Shown: in pieces, positions 27,073 through 36,411 of the stretch | Layout: each line of letters begins with the position of its first letter | How positions within the stretch are numbered: position 1 is the stretch's first letter | NCBI GenBank assembly: GCA_017962665.1 | Contig: JAGCUU010000016.1 | Location: 62,001-126,000 of the forward strand | Length of the DNA stretch: 64,000 nt | Direction of reading: 5' to 3' | DNA from: Bacteroidales bacterium | Lineage (GTDB): Bacteria > Bacteroidota > Bacteroidia > Bacteroidales > P3 | Notes under the pieces: model-generated | The model's database searches: none | The model's input: only the letters and a program-made list of their open reading frames with translations | Told to the model about the DNA's origin: nothing | Program-made: the position numbers and the translations under genes

Positions 27073-28119
27073 ATGAAGCTGATAAATCTATTTCGGAAAA
27101 GGTTGACGGTCGCCGACGGGTTGCGTCTGCCAGTGTCGGGTCATTTCTATTATTCGACCTTTGCTGTTCGTGGCCGTTACGACAACAGTTCATTGTTCAG
27201 TGCATTTGTATGCGAAGGAACGCCTGGCACAGGTTTTTTTGTGCGCAACACAGAGAGCCACAGCTATCGTCGCTTTGTGGATAAATGCAGGGCTAAGAAC
27301 AAGCAGAACCTGCTTACTTTTATTCTGCGCAAAGAACCAGACTTCGACAAGGAATACCAACGTATAGAACAGGTTTTTTCCAATCTTGATGACGAGAGGA
27401 AAAGGAATATCCTCGCATCTTACCAGAATGTTGTCAGTATGGCCAAGGATGAGGAGATTCTGCAACGTATCGTTCGTGCCATCAAGGACAAAATGGGTAA
27501 TCATCCAAAAAAGTCTCTTGTCAGCGTGCTCACCCACTATAAATCGAGTATTGCCTCAATGGAACGTGACGTGCGTTCGGTACAGATCAACTATAACAAA
27601 ACGTTGAGTGACGGTCAGAAAGAGGAGTGGGCTAAAGTTGTTGAGGCATTCCATAATATTGTGAATGCCAGACGAGTGTGGTCAGTATATCTTGAAGATA
27701 ATAATCCTGCATACGAACAGGTCTTTTTCGACATGGGTATTTTTGACTATATCCAGTCGCCCGGCGATACTCCTGTAATGCGTGACCATAGGGATTTGCA
27801 TTACTATCTCTATCCTGACTGCCTCGTTAGAGCCCGTTCGTCGGTGGATTTCGATTTCTACAGTTGGAATGAAGTGGAATTCTCCTTTAGTGTTGTAGAC
27901 ATCTCCACCCTTGCTGTACGTCCTCGTTTCGATTCACATAAGCGTCACAAACATGGTGACCATAGTGATGCTCTAAGTACACTTTACGGCGTTACACGCC
28001 AGCAGGTGGTCGGCGAGATTTATTGTCCGGCCCTCGACTTGCGTTTCTTTGTGAACCACACCGGACCAGCCGAGGACTTTGTAAAGGCTGTTAACGCTTG
28101 GAAAAATTATAATCATTAG
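27073..28119 (+). CDS. Conserved-looking protein of unknown function
   Basis: 348 aa, no signal peptide or membrane helix, basic N-terminus. Residues about 85-200 are helical and charged (DDERKRNILASYQNVVSMAKDE), perhaps a coiled coil. The C-terminal third (about 240-345) is beta-rich with a His-rich loop SHKRHKHGDHSD. I do not recognise the family. Good codon use and the position between lpdA and an M23 peptidase, with short gaps, support a real gene. The spacer before it carries TTTAAAG and CATACATCA repeat words. Confidence 0.8.
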   Translation: MKLINLFRKRLTVADGLRLPVSGHFYYSTFAVRGRYDNSSLFSAFVCEGTPGTGFFVRNTESHSYRRFVDKCRAKNKQNLLTFILRKEPDFDKEYQRIEQVFSNLDDERKRNILASYQNVVSMAKDEEILQRIVRAIKDKMGNHPKKSLVSVLTHYKSSIASMERDVRSVQINYNKTLSDGQKEEWAKVVEAFHNIVNARRVWSVYLEDNNPAYEQVFFDMGIFDYIQSPGDTPVMRDHRDLHYYLYPDCLVRARSSVDFDFYSWNEVEFSFSVVDISTLAVRPRFDSHKRHKHGDHSDALSTLYGVTRQQVVGEIYCPALDLRFFVNHTGPAEDFVKAVNAWKNYNH

Positions 28120-28152
28120 AGAATCTGGAATTACCGGAAATAAAACTCCTTT

Positions 28153-29130
28153 TTGAAGAAACACCATACATACAAGTTCAATCCGCATACACTTTCGTAT
28201 GAAAAGGTTAAGACAACATTTGTCGACAGACTGAAGAAGATATCTTTTTCGGTTGCTTTCGGTATTGTACTTGGTGTGGTGATGCTTGTCATCGGTCTGC
28301 ATGTCTTTGATTCGCCTAAAGAGCGCAAACTTAAACGCGAGCTGGCGATGATGGAGCGACAGATGAGTAACATGAAAAATGTCATAAAACGTAACGAGGC
28401 GGTGCTCGCCGATTTGGAGAATCGAGACAACAGCATATACCGCACGTTGCTCGAAGCCGAGCCAATATCCGAAGAGGAACGCTTGGCAGGTATGCTAAAC
28501 CAGGACTATGGGGATTTGGACGGTTATGACTGCTCGGCCCTATTGAAGCAGACAACCAAACGACTGGACGATTTCACCAAACGGCTGTATGTCCAGTCCA
28601 AGTCATTTGATGAGGTTTTCAAGATGGCCAGTACCAAGAAGGAACGTCAGGAACATATCCCTGCCATCATGCCACTCGAAAAGAACAGCTGCAGCGTCAT
28701 CTCAGGCTTCGGTACACGCTACCATCCCATTCTTCACTATCGTAGGATGCATACAGGTGTCGACCTCTCTGCAAAGAAAGGAACCCCTATCTATGCAACA
28801 GGCGATGGCGTTGTGGAGGTGGCCGGACGTGGCGATGCCACGCTTAGCGGATATGGCATTACGGTGGTTATCAACCATGGCTATGGCTATAAGACTCTTT
28901 ATGGCCACATGAACGATGTCAAGGTGCGTCACGGACAGAAGGTGAAGCGTGGCGAACTTCTTGGCCATGTCGGCTCTACGGGTCTTGCCTCAGGACCCCA
29001 CTGTCACTACGAGGTGTGGCTTAATGGCAAGAGAGTCAATCCTGTCTATTATTTCTACAACGACCTCACTCCTCACGAATACGAACAGGTGATAGAGGCT
29101 GCAAATCAGGAGAACCAATGTCTGTCGTAA
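28153..29130 (+). CDS. M23-family peptidoglycan endopeptidase, membrane-anchored
   Basis: 325 aa. TTG start at 28153, the only possible start because a stop codon lies four codons upstream. A cytoplasmic basic tail is followed by one TM helix (about 33-55), a periplasmic coiled coil (about 57-95) and a LytM/M23 domain at about 180-305. Zinc ligands and catalytic residues are visible: RRMHTGVDLSAKKGTPIYA (HxxxD) and ASGPHCHYEVWLNG (HxH). The domain therefore looks active, unlike EnvC/NlpD types. It would cut peptide cross-links of peptidoglycan. It overlaps ispH by 13 nt. Confidence 0.92.
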   Translation: MKKHHTYKFNPHTLSYEKVKTTFVDRLKKISFSVAFGIVLGVVMLVIGLHVFDSPKERKLKRELAMMERQMSNMKNVIKRNEAVLADLENRDNSIYRTLLEAEPISEEERLAGMLNQDYGDLDGYDCSALLKQTTKRLDDFTKRLYVQSKSFDEVFKMASTKKERQEHIPAIMPLEKNSCSVISGFGTRYHPILHYRRMHTGVDLSAKKGTPIYATGDGVVEVAGRGDATLSGYGITVVINHGYGYKTLYGHMNDVKVRHGQKVKRGELLGHVGSTGLASGPHCHYEVWLNGKRVNPVYYFYNDLTPHEYEQVIEAANQENQCLS

Positions 29131-29984
29131 TTGATGAAAATGCAGGATTCTGTTTTGGTGTGGTAAAGGCTATCGCAGCAGCCGAGGAGCAACTGAAAGA
29201 TAGTCACCAACTGTATTGTTTGGGCGATATTGTTCACAACAACGAGGAAGTGCAGCGTCTGACGCAGATGGGGCTAAAAGTGATTGACCATATCAAGATG
29301 GAGTCGCTGCCAGACACAACGGTTCTGATTAGAGCCCACGGGGAGCCTCCATCGACATACGAACTGGCCAAAAGCCGCAACATCAGGCTTATTGATGCCA
29401 CTTGCCCGATAGTGCTGGCGTTGCAGAAGAAAATAAGGGAAGGCTATGAGCAGATGCTGAAAGTTGGTGGTCAGGTGGTGATTTTTGGCAAACAGGGTCA
29501 TGCGGAGGTCATCGGTTTGAATGGCCAGACCAATAACTCGGCAATAATCATCTCGTCGCCAGAGGATATTGATGCAATTGATTTCAGTTGTCCAATACGC
29601 CTGTATTCTCAAACGACGAAGAGCCGTGAGGATTATCGCCAACTGATCGATAATATAGAGAAAAGAATAAACCAAAAAGAAAAGACAGACTTTATAGCAT
29701 ACAATACCATTTGTAGCCGTGTCGCCAACCGTGCGACGCAGCTTGAGGAGTTCGCCAGAAGTGTCGATCTGGTCTTTTTCGTATCGGGAGTCAACTCCTC
29801 GAACGGCCACTATCTATACGAATATTGCCGTAAGGTGCAGCCCAACACGAGGATGATTTCGTCGCCTGAGGAGATAGACCGCACCTGGTTCGACAAAACG
29901 ACGCGTATAGGCATAACTGGCGCCACATCAACCCCCCGCTGGCTGATGGAACAAGTGAGAGAAAAAATAAAGTTTAAAGGTTAA
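29118..29984 (+). CDS. ispH: 4-hydroxy-3-methylbut-2-enyl diphosphate reductase
   Basis: 288 aa. It is the last enzyme of the MEP isoprenoid pathway, turning HMBPP into IPP and DMAPP with a 4Fe-4S cluster. The three cluster cysteines are in NAGFCFGVVKA (Cys12), IDATCPIVLA and YNTICSRVANRATQ. Substrate loops IRAHGEPP and GITGATSTPRWL are present. Length is normal. It overlaps the M23 gene by 13 nt and so is probably cotranscribed. Confidence 0.96.
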   Translation: MSVVIDENAGFCFGVVKAIAAAEEQLKDSHQLYCLGDIVHNNEEVQRLTQMGLKVIDHIKMESLPDTTVLIRAHGEPPSTYELAKSRNIRLIDATCPIVLALQKKIREGYEQMLKVGGQVVIFGKQGHAEVIGLNGQTNNSAIIISSPEDIDAIDFSCPIRLYSQTTKSREDYRQLIDNIEKRINQKEKTDFIAYNTICSRVANRATQLEEFARSVDLVFFVSGVNSSNGHYLYEYCRKVQPNTRMISSPEEIDRTWFDKTTRIGITGATSTPRWLMEQVREKIKFKG

Positions 29985-30034
29985 AGACTTTGTAACATCT
30001 TCATACATCTTACATCATACATCATACATCGAAT

Positions 30035-31168
30035 ATGTATATCGAGCGACTGCAATTAGCAAATTTCAAGAACTATGACGAGCTTGACGTGACGTTTTCA
30101 AACAATGTCAACTGTCTTGTTGGAAACAATGGGGTAGGGAAGACCAATTTGCTCGATGCATTATACTACCTCTCTTTTTGCAAGAGCTATTTTAATCCGG
30201 TTGACAGCCAAAATATTCGCACAGGTGCCGATTTCTTCGCCATTCATGGACATTACTGCATGGAGGATGGAGCAGACAAGGAGACAGTGGCGGTCTCGTG
30301 CACATTGCAGCGGGGACAGTCAAAGAAGATAAAGTTCAATAAAAAGGTTATGGCCACTTTTTCCGAGCATATCGGACGTCTGCCGTTAGTGATTGTCACA
30401 CCGAGTGACCAAAGCCTTATACTTGGAGGCAGCGATGTTCGCCGAAAGTTTGTTGATGGAATAATCTCGCAGGTTGACAAATCGTATCTTCAGATGGTGC
30501 TCTCTTATCAGAAAGCTCTGGAACAGCGTAACCGCTTGCTTAAGCAGTTTTATGAGAACCGTTTTTTTGAAGAGGAAACCATCTCGATATGGGATGAACA
30601 GCTGGTGCGTTATGGTGAACCTATCGTGAATTCGCGCCGTCAATTCCTTGCAGAGTTCATGCCTCTCTTCGAGGAGTACTATTCTCTTATACATATCGAC
30701 GCACCGAAGAATGAACATCCATCGATACGTTACGAGACCCAGTTTGAACCTGACGGCATTTCAATGGAAGAACAACTCAAAGAGGCGTATCGACGTGACG
30801 CACAAGTGCAATATACCACGGTGGGGCCTCATAAAGATGATCTTGAGTTCGGCATCGGAGACTTTGCTGCAAAACGTTTTGGCTCCCAGGGACAGCAGAA
30901 GACATTCCTGTTGGCACTGAAGCTGGCTCAGTTCGAATATATCAGGGCTCATGTTGGAACTAATCCGATACTACTGTTGGACGATATCTTTGATAAATTG
31001 GATATGTTGCGTGTGAGTCAGTTGGTTATGCTTGTAGGTAGCGATCGTTTTGGGCAGGTGTTCATCACTGACACCCAAGAGGGCAGGGTCGAGTCGATTT
31101 TTAAACAAACTCCTAATATGCCGCACCGCATCTTCAAAGTAGAAGGCGGGGCAGTAAATTTACTCTAA
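30035..31168 (+). CDS. recF: DNA repair and replication protein RecF
   Basis: 377 aa SMC-like ATPase that helps load RecA at gapped DNA. Walker A is VGNNGVGKTNLLDALYYL (about 30-47), signature RFGSQGQQKTFLLALKL and Walker B PILLLDDIFDKLD. N-terminal MYIERLQLANFKNYDEL is typical. The 50-nt gap from ispH is a run of ACATCATACATC words. recF is followed by DUF721, a pairing common in Bacteroidota; it is away from dnaA/dnaN here. Confidence 0.96.
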   Translation: MYIERLQLANFKNYDELDVTFSNNVNCLVGNNGVGKTNLLDALYYLSFCKSYFNPVDSQNIRTGADFFAIHGHYCMEDGADKETVAVSCTLQRGQSKKIKFNKKVMATFSEHIGRLPLVIVTPSDQSLILGGSDVRRKFVDGIISQVDKSYLQMVLSYQKALEQRNRLLKQFYENRFFEEETISIWDEQLVRYGEPIVNSRRQFLAEFMPLFEEYYSLIHIDAPKNEHPSIRYETQFEPDGISMEEQLKEAYRRDAQVQYTTVGPHKDDLEFGIGDFAAKRFGSQGQQKTFLLALKLAQFEYIRAHVGTNPILLLDDIFDKLDMLRVSQLVMLVGSDRFGQVFITDTQEGRVESIFKQTPNMPHRIFKVEGGAVNLL

Positions 31169-31227
31169 AACATATAGAGTTTCTAGAAAATCCAGAGAAT
31201 CTAGTCTCTAGAAAAAAAACAGGAACA

Positions 31228-31518
31228 ATGAATCATGAATACACAATAAAAGACCTTATTGATGCTGCCCTTAGGCAATACAATTTTGACGACAGTATCA
31301 CGCGTAGTCAGGTCGAACAGGCCTATCGTGACGTTGTGGGCGAGTTTATTGTGATGCTGACGCGTTCGGTAAATTACGAAGTTTCCAGTCGCACGCTTAA
31401 AGTGGTTCTCTCTTCGCCAGCACTCAAAAACGAGCTGACTTATAAAATAAGCGACCTCATCTCCACCATAAACAAAAAGTTAGGCAAAAATGAGGTCGCG
31501 AAATTGCTGTTGTTATGA
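31228..31518 (+). CDS. DUF721/DciA-like protein
   Basis: 96 aa of the DUF721 family; in many bacteria lacking DnaC, relatives (DciA) load the replicative helicase. The KH-like pattern is seen in RDVVGEFIVMLTRSVNYEV, RTLKVVLSSPALKNEL and INKKLGKNEVAKLLLL. It closes the lpdA-recF run. The spacer before it, and that after it, holds CTAGA/TCTAGA repeat words. Confidence 0.85.
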   Translation: MNHEYTIKDLIDAALRQYNFDDSITRSQVEQAYRDVVGEFIVMLTRSVNYEVSSRTLKVVLSSPALKNELTYKISDLISTINKKLGKNEVAKLLLL

Positions 31519-31608
31519 TTAACGGGATTTTCTAGATAAACTAGAGTGTTTAGAAATTCTATATTTCCTAAACACTTTTGAATTTTATCAGTTTTTTTTG
31601 AGGCGAGA

Positions 31609-33540
31609 TCATTCTTTTGTGTAGATATTCAGCGAGTCGCACTCTGCTTTCCAGGCAGAGCGGCGTCTTTGTGAGTTTTGTGACGCGATGATGACGGTGT
31701 CGAAATCATATTGTTTACGTAGTTCGCTGATTGTAATATAAGGGCTTTCTCGAAGCAGTATATACTCTAAATGGGGTTTGTTAATGGCTGTTTGTCGGTA
31801 GTTGCTGCGGTCTATTATCCTCATGCTTTTCCCGTCGAAGCCTACGAAGTGACCTGAAACAAACAGGTTGTTGTCGCAGAAGGTGGTGTCGATACGAAGG
31901 ATATGTCTCCTCTTTGCTTTTCGGTATTGCAGGTTTCCCGAAGTCTGGAAGTCGATTTTTTCCGGAAGTTTGGCGGTGTTGCTGTCGCAAAGCAGATAGC
32001 TCTCGTGTCCTGCGAAAAACTCGATGGCGGTACGGTTGCCGACATTGTAGACATCGAAATGACGCTGCGATGCGCATCGTGACTCTATGTGTCTTGAATA
32101 GGCAGTTAGAATTATTGCCAGAGCCAGAGTGACCGCAATGCTCCAGCGCCTGCGAAACAGTATGAAGCCAATGGCTGCGACTATTGCCAGCAGTAAGCAT
32201 AGCATGAAGCCATCAAAATAGATTTCTTTTATCATGGAATAAGGCCACGAGGATATGATAGAGGTAATCCTTTCTGTGGCTGACAGTTCAACAGAGAGGA
32301 TAGCGCCGACAGCTTTGAAAGCCCATGGCCACCAGGCAAGTGCCACCATGACAAGCACACTTCCGAGCAGTATTGCTGCGAAAGGTACGACAATCATGTT
32401 GGCAACCAGAAAATAGAGAGGAAACTGATGAAAATAAAAGAGTGTGAACGGCGCCGTGCATATTTGTCCAGCGATGCTGACACACATCAGAGTGCGTCCT
32501 TTGGCCAGAATCCATTTGATGGGTACAGTCCACCTCTTCTTCCATGATGGGATTGGCAGCAGCTCATTAAGGCGTGGCACGAAAATGACGATACCGAGAA
32601 CAGCGCTGTAGGAGAGCTGGAAACTGACATCAAAAAGCAGCAGAGGGCGACACAGCAGCAGTATCAAAGCCGAGGCAGCGATAGCGTTGAGCGTGGGCGG
32701 ACGCTGGAAAAACATTTGTCCGATAACGACAAGACTGAACATAAGCCCAGCTCTCATGGTGCCCGGAGCCATTCCGGTGAGGGCGACAAAAAACCAGATT
32801 ACAGCAATTTGTATGCATCCTTTAATGATGCGTGTGCGCCTTTTGTTGCTTAAAAAAGAGAGGCAATAGCCAACAAGCAGTGCCACTATGCCTACATGCA
32901 AACCGCTGACGCACAGCAGGTGAGTTATACCTGCACGCTGAAAGTTTTCTTCTGTCTCCTCCTGCAAATCGTCGTCCCATCCGAGAAAAAGGGCTTCGGC
33001 AATGCCTTGTTGTGACGGGGTGAGACGACTGGTATGGATGATGTCTGCCATCCTCTGCCGAAGGGTTGTGATGCGTGTCATCAGCCCCTTGTCGTTATGT
33101 CCTAAAATAGTGTAAGTATGCGAACTGACATAGCAGGAGTAGAGAATACCTCTGCGGGCAAGATATTGTCGGTAATCGAACTGATGTGGATTATCGGCAG
33201 ATGTCGGCCTATTCAGGACGGCTCGTACAATAAGCCTGTCGCCATGCTGAATGTCAGCTGGTTTTTGTATGTAAAGTTGTATCTTGCCGTGACATCGACA
33301 GAGGTCTCCATTGCTGTCGGTTATTGCTTGCACTTTGGCCATAACTCGCAGGCTTTTGCTGCTATTGGATGGCATCTGGCATACATCTGCAATTAGTATG
33401 TTTTTTTCAGCGACATAATGACTGTAGTGTGAAGGAGAACGTGAAGGATCGCACAACCTGGTAAAGATACCAAAAAAGCCCTCGCATACAAGTATTACAA
33501 GTGCTACGAGGGCTGTTGCAGGAAGTAGAGGATGCTTCAC
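31609..33540 (-). CDS. comEC: ComEC/Rec2-type DNA-uptake membrane protein
   Basis: 643 aa. An N-terminal TM pair and an OB-like DUF4131 domain (about 40-150) are followed by the Competence domain, with QQGIAEALFLGWDDDL and AGITHLLCVSGLHVGIVALLVGY, then several helices. A short C-terminal domain (about 510-640) begins VYNVGNRTAIEFF. It keeps the fold start of a metallo-beta-lactamase region but lacks the HxHxDH metal motif, as is usual for Bacteroidota ComEC. Its role is passing single-stranded DNA through the inner membrane. It ends 12 nt before the dipeptidase start and may share its transcript. Confidence 0.9.
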   Translation of the reverse strand: MKHPLLPATALVALVILVCEGFFGIFTRLCDPSRSPSHYSHYVAEKNILIADVCQMPSNSSKSLRVMAKVQAITDSNGDLCRCHGKIQLYIQKPADIQHGDRLIVRAVLNRPTSADNPHQFDYRQYLARRGILYSCYVSSHTYTILGHNDKGLMTRITTLRQRMADIIHTSRLTPSQQGIAEALFLGWDDDLQEETEENFQRAGITHLLCVSGLHVGIVALLVGYCLSFLSNKRRTRIIKGCIQIAVIWFFVALTGMAPGTMRAGLMFSLVVIGQMFFQRPPTLNAIAASALILLLCRPLLLFDVSFQLSYSAVLGIVIFVPRLNELLPIPSWKKRWTVPIKWILAKGRTLMCVSIAGQICTAPFTLFYFHQFPLYFLVANMIVVPFAAILLGSVLVMVALAWWPWAFKAVGAILSVELSATERITSIISSWPYSMIKEIYFDGFMLCLLLAIVAAIGFILFRRRWSIAVTLALAIILTAYSRHIESRCASQRHFDVYNVGNRTAIEFFAGHESYLLCDSNTAKLPEKIDFQTSGNLQYRKAKRRHILRIDTTFCDNNLFVSGHFVGFDGKSMRIIDRSNYRQTAINKPHLEYILLRESPYITISELRKQYDFDTVIIASQNSQRRRSAWKAECDSLNIYTKE

Positions 33541-33551
33541 TTTAGTAAAGT

Positions 33552-34928
33552 TTAACCTTTATATTCCAACTCCGTGAAATACTCGTAGAAGTAGGGTATA
33601 GTCTCAATTCCCTTGAAGAAGTTGAAGAGCGGATAGTTCTCGTTGGGGGCGTGGATGGCGTCGCTGCCGAGACCGAATCCCATCAAGATGCTCTTGATGC
33701 CAAGAATGCGTTCAAATCCTGCTACGATAGGAATACTTCCGCCGCTGCGTGTCGGGATGGGGCGTTTGCCAAAGGTGGTGGTAAGAGCCTTTTCAGCGGC
33801 CTTGTAGGCATTCATTTCAAGAGGACTGACGTATGCGGCACCGCCATGAGAGGGAGTGACCTTTACTGTTACGCAGTCGGGAGCGATACTTTCGAAGTAT
33901 TCTTTGAAGAGCTTGCTAATCTTCTCAAAGTCTTGGTTGGCAACGAGACGGGTGGAAATCTTGGCGTGAGCCTTTGAAGGCAGAACGGTCTTGGAGCCTT
34001 CGCCTGTGTGACCGCCCCATATGCCGCATACATCGAGGCAAGGACGTATTCCAGTGCGCTCGGTGGTGGTGTAGCCCTTCTCACCGTGGACCTCTTTGAT
34101 GTCGAGGCTCTTTTTGTAGTCCTCCAGATTGAACGGAGCCTGAGCCATCAGAGCACGCTCTTCGTCGCTGATGACTAGAACGTCGTCGTAAAAACCAGGA
34201 ATGGTGATGTGGTTGTTCTCGTCGTGGAGGCCGGCAATCATTTTGCAGAGGATGTTGATGGGGTTGGCTACGGCACCGCCGTAGATGCCAGAGTGCAGGT
34301 CGTGGTCGGCACCGGTGACCTCAACGTCCCAGTAGCAGAGCCCACGCAGACCGCTGGTAATGCTGGGGGTGTCCTGTGCAATCATACCCGTGTCGGAGAC
34401 TAGGATAACGTTGGCTTTGAGCATCTCTTTGTGCTCCTCGCAGAAGCCGTAGAGGCTGCCGCTGCCGATCTCCTCTTCGCCCTCAAGCATAAACTTGACG
34501 TTGCAGGGGAGTTGGCCAGTTTTGACCATAAACTCGAAGGCTTTTGCCTGCATAAAGCTCTGTCCTTTGTCGTCGTCGGCACCGCGAGCCCATATTTTGT
34601 CGTCCTTGATGACGGGTTCGAAAGGCTTGGTATTCCACAGCTCGAGGGGAGCAACGGGCATCACGTCGTAGTGGCCGTATACGAGTACGGTGGGTTTTGC
34701 AGGGTCGATGGTCTTTTCGCCATAGACTACGGGGTTGCCTGCGGAAGGCATAACTTCAGCCTTGTCGCATCCTGCGTCGAGAAGGAATTCTTTCCATTTG
34801 TTGGCGCAGCGTACCATGTCGTCTTTGTGCTCGCTTTCGGCCGAGATTGACGGAATGCGGATAAGTTCGAAAAGTTCGTTAAGGAAGCGATCCTTGTTCG
34901 CTTCAATGTATTCTTTTACGTTGTTCAT
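33552..34928 (-). CDS. M20-family dipeptidase
   Basis: 458 aa zinc metallopeptidase. Motifs are VYGHYDVMPV (His ligand and Asp), WARGADDDKGQSF (bridging Asp), LEGEEEIGSGSL (Glu base and ligand), LVSDTGMIA (Asp ligand) and the C-terminal DAIHAPNENYPL His. The lid/dimerisation domain lies at about 200-350. It belongs to the dipeptidase/CNDP-like branch, is cytoplasmic, and hydrolyses small peptides. Length is usual. Confidence 0.93.
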   Translation of the reverse strand: MNNVKEYIEANKDRFLNELFELIRIPSISAESEHKDDMVRCANKWKEFLLDAGCDKAEVMPSAGNPVVYGEKTIDPAKPTVLVYGHYDVMPVAPLELWNTKPFEPVIKDDKIWARGADDDKGQSFMQAKAFEFMVKTGQLPCNVKFMLEGEEEIGSGSLYGFCEEHKEMLKANVILVSDTGMIAQDTPSITSGLRGLCYWDVEVTGADHDLHSGIYGGAVANPINILCKMIAGLHDENNHITIPGFYDDVLVISDEERALMAQAPFNLEDYKKSLDIKEVHGEKGYTTTERTGIRPCLDVCGIWGGHTGEGSKTVLPSKAHAKISTRLVANQDFEKISKLFKEYFESIAPDCVTVKVTPSHGGAAYVSPLEMNAYKAAEKALTTTFGKRPIPTRSGGSIPIVAGFERILGIKSILMGFGLGSDAIHAPNENYPLFNFFKGIETIPYFYEYFTELEYKG

Positions 34929-34934
34929 ATATGT

Positions 34935-35035
34935 AAAGTTTAAAGTTTTTTCTTGTAAAGTTTAAAGAGATTTCAACTATCAATTGTCAACTATCAATTG
35001 TCAACTTTCAATTATCAATTATCAACTGTCAACTA
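34935..35035. repeat. Intergenic short-word repeats
   Basis: GTAAAGTTTAAAG occurs twice, then five or more degenerate copies of (TCAACTATCAATTG/ATCAATTATCAACT) fill the gap. Unit length is about 10-14 nt with no constant spacer, so it is not a CRISPR. Confidence 0.8.
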
Positions 35036-36034
35036 TCAATTCTCTTTGTATCCTAATTTATTGGCTTGGTCGTAGTTGGCGGAGGCATTGGTTTTGTCTC
35101 CCATTAGTTCGTATGCGAGTCCGCGGTTGTGGTAGGCTTCGGCATAGTTGGGATCGCTGTCTATGGCTTTGCTGAAGAAATCTACCGCTGCGTTATAGTC
35201 CTCGTATAGCACCATCTCCATCCAGCCACGGTTGAACCATGCGTATTTGTTTTGTGGATCAATTTCGAGAATCTTAACGTAGTATTCGTTTGCTTTTTCG
35301 GCATCTTCAGCATCTTGGTAAAGAATGGCGAGACCGTAAAGAACATTGATGTTGTCAGGTTTGAGGGAAAGTGCTGTGGTCAGGTATTCCAGACCGAGTT
35401 TGTTGCGATGTTGAGCATAGAGCATCCCAAGTTCCTCGTATGCTGGCTCGTAGTCGGGGTAGAGCTCTATTATTCGACGGAAATATCCCACAGCGTTGGT
35501 GGTATCTCCGGTCTCTTTGTAAATGAAGCCTTTCATAAAGAGAGCCGTCTGGTTGTTTTTGTCTTGGGCGGTAACTTTGCTAAGGTTTTCCATTGCACGG
35601 TCGTAGTCTTTGCTGTAGAAGGCAATTTCTCCCATTTTCAGGCAAGCCTCAAAATTTTCAGGGTCAATGCGTAATGCTTCTTGAAGAGCGGTATAGCTGT
35701 CGCCAACATTTCCGAGACTGAAATGTGCGTCACCAAGGGCGGTGTAGTATTCGCTTTTTGTATTGTCGATTTCTATTGCCTTTTTGAGATCTACAATGGC
35801 ATCCTTGAAGTATTGGGAGAGGCTTTTTTCCTTGCCGAGAGTGATGAGCAACATTCCTCTTTGGTAGTGTAGGTCGGCGTTGTTTTTGTCTTTGTCAATT
35901 TTTGCGTCAAGTTCTTTGAGAGCCTCCTCGCGAGGCATGTTGTCGACAGAGTTGTTGTTACAGGCAACCATAATGGTACCCATGGCAATCAAAAAGCAAA
36001 ATTGGAAGAGGAGAGTGAAACTTTTTTTTCGCAT
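35036..36034 (-). CDS. TPR-repeat lipoprotein
   Basis: 332 aa. Lipoprotein signal with Cys25 (MGTIMVACNNN). About seven tetratricopeptide repeats follow from about 40 to 325, e.g. YYTALGDAHFSLGNVGDSYT, YAWFNRGWMEMVLYEDYNAA and AYHNRGLAYELMGDKTNA. It is a periplasm- or outer-membrane-anchored protein-interaction scaffold; the partner is unknown. It is a single gene between repeat-filled spacers. Confidence 0.92.
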   Translation of the reverse strand: MRKKSFTLLFQFCFLIAMGTIMVACNNNSVDNMPREEALKELDAKIDKDKNNADLHYQRGMLLITLGKEKSLSQYFKDAIVDLKKAIEIDNTKSEYYTALGDAHFSLGNVGDSYTALQEALRIDPENFEACLKMGEIAFYSKDYDRAMENLSKVTAQDKNNQTALFMKGFIYKETGDTTNAVGYFRRIIELYPDYEPAYEELGMLYAQHRNKLGLEYLTTALSLKPDNINVLYGLAILYQDAEDAEKANEYYVKILEIDPQNKYAWFNRGWMEMVLYEDYNAAVDFFSKAIDSDPNYAEAYHNRGLAYELMGDKTNASANYDQANKLGYKEN

Positions 36035-36207
36035 TGTGAAAATATTTAAAAAATATATTATGTGATAAGATTTTTATTTATCTGAATAATAATAAATTAA
36101 CATCTTTAACCTTTAACCTTTAACCTTTAACCGTTATCAAAATGAAACTTTTTTTGCGTAATAACGTAAACAAAGGCGTGCTTACTTATTTCAAAGATGT
36201 ATTTTTG

Positions 36208-36240
36208 GCGGGACGACTCAATAGTTGTCCTGCTTTTTTT
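36208..36240 (+). terminator. Strong hairpin plus T-run, forward strand
   Basis: GCGGGACGACT / AGTTGTCCTGC makes 11 pairs (two G-U) around the loop CAAT, followed by T7. It reads as an intrinsic terminator on the plus strand, although both neighbouring genes are on the minus strand. Confidence 0.7.
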
Positions 36241-36341
36241 AACGAACACGTTTTATTGCGAAATATCGCGAAAAAAACATAAAAATGCGAAAATTTTTTC
36301 GTAATTTTTCGCTTTTTCGGTGTTTTTCGCAATCAAAAACA

Positions 36342-36390
36342 TTTGAGCGTTAGCGAAAAAGATTTGTGTAAATTCGTGCTATTCGTGTTC
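36342..36390 (+). repeat. Flanking direct repeat, copy A
   Basis: 49 nt beginning TTTGAGCGTTAGCGAAAAA and ending GCTATTCGTGTTC. It matches copy B (37491-37540) at 44 of 49 positions with one indel, and the two copies flank the acyltransferase gene 36412-37437. Confidence 0.85.
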
Positions 36391-36411
36391 AAGTAAAAAC
36401 AAGCGTTAGTG

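Larger units (their letters stand above)
36035..36411. other. 377-bp noncoding region with repeats and a hairpin
   Basis: It holds TTTAACC words repeated four times (36100-36130), a strong forward hairpin at 36208-36240, an A/T-rich stretch with several GCGAAAA/TTTTCGC arms (36255-36335) and copy A of the repeat flanking the next gene (36342-36390). No convincing gene was seen. Confidence 0.7.

Noticed and set aside
31781..32200. 139-aa minus-strand frame inside comEC
   Set aside because: It is an out-of-frame shadow of comEC on the same strand, without motifs.
34976..35040. Repeat run resembling a small CRISPR array
   Set aside because: Units are 10-14 nt, degenerate and directly adjoining, with no unique spacers, and no cas gene is in the window.
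36142..36282. Possible 46-aa forward gene starting MKLFLRNNVNKG
   Set aside because: It runs through the strong terminator hairpin at 36208-36240, lacks a promoter match and has no known family.
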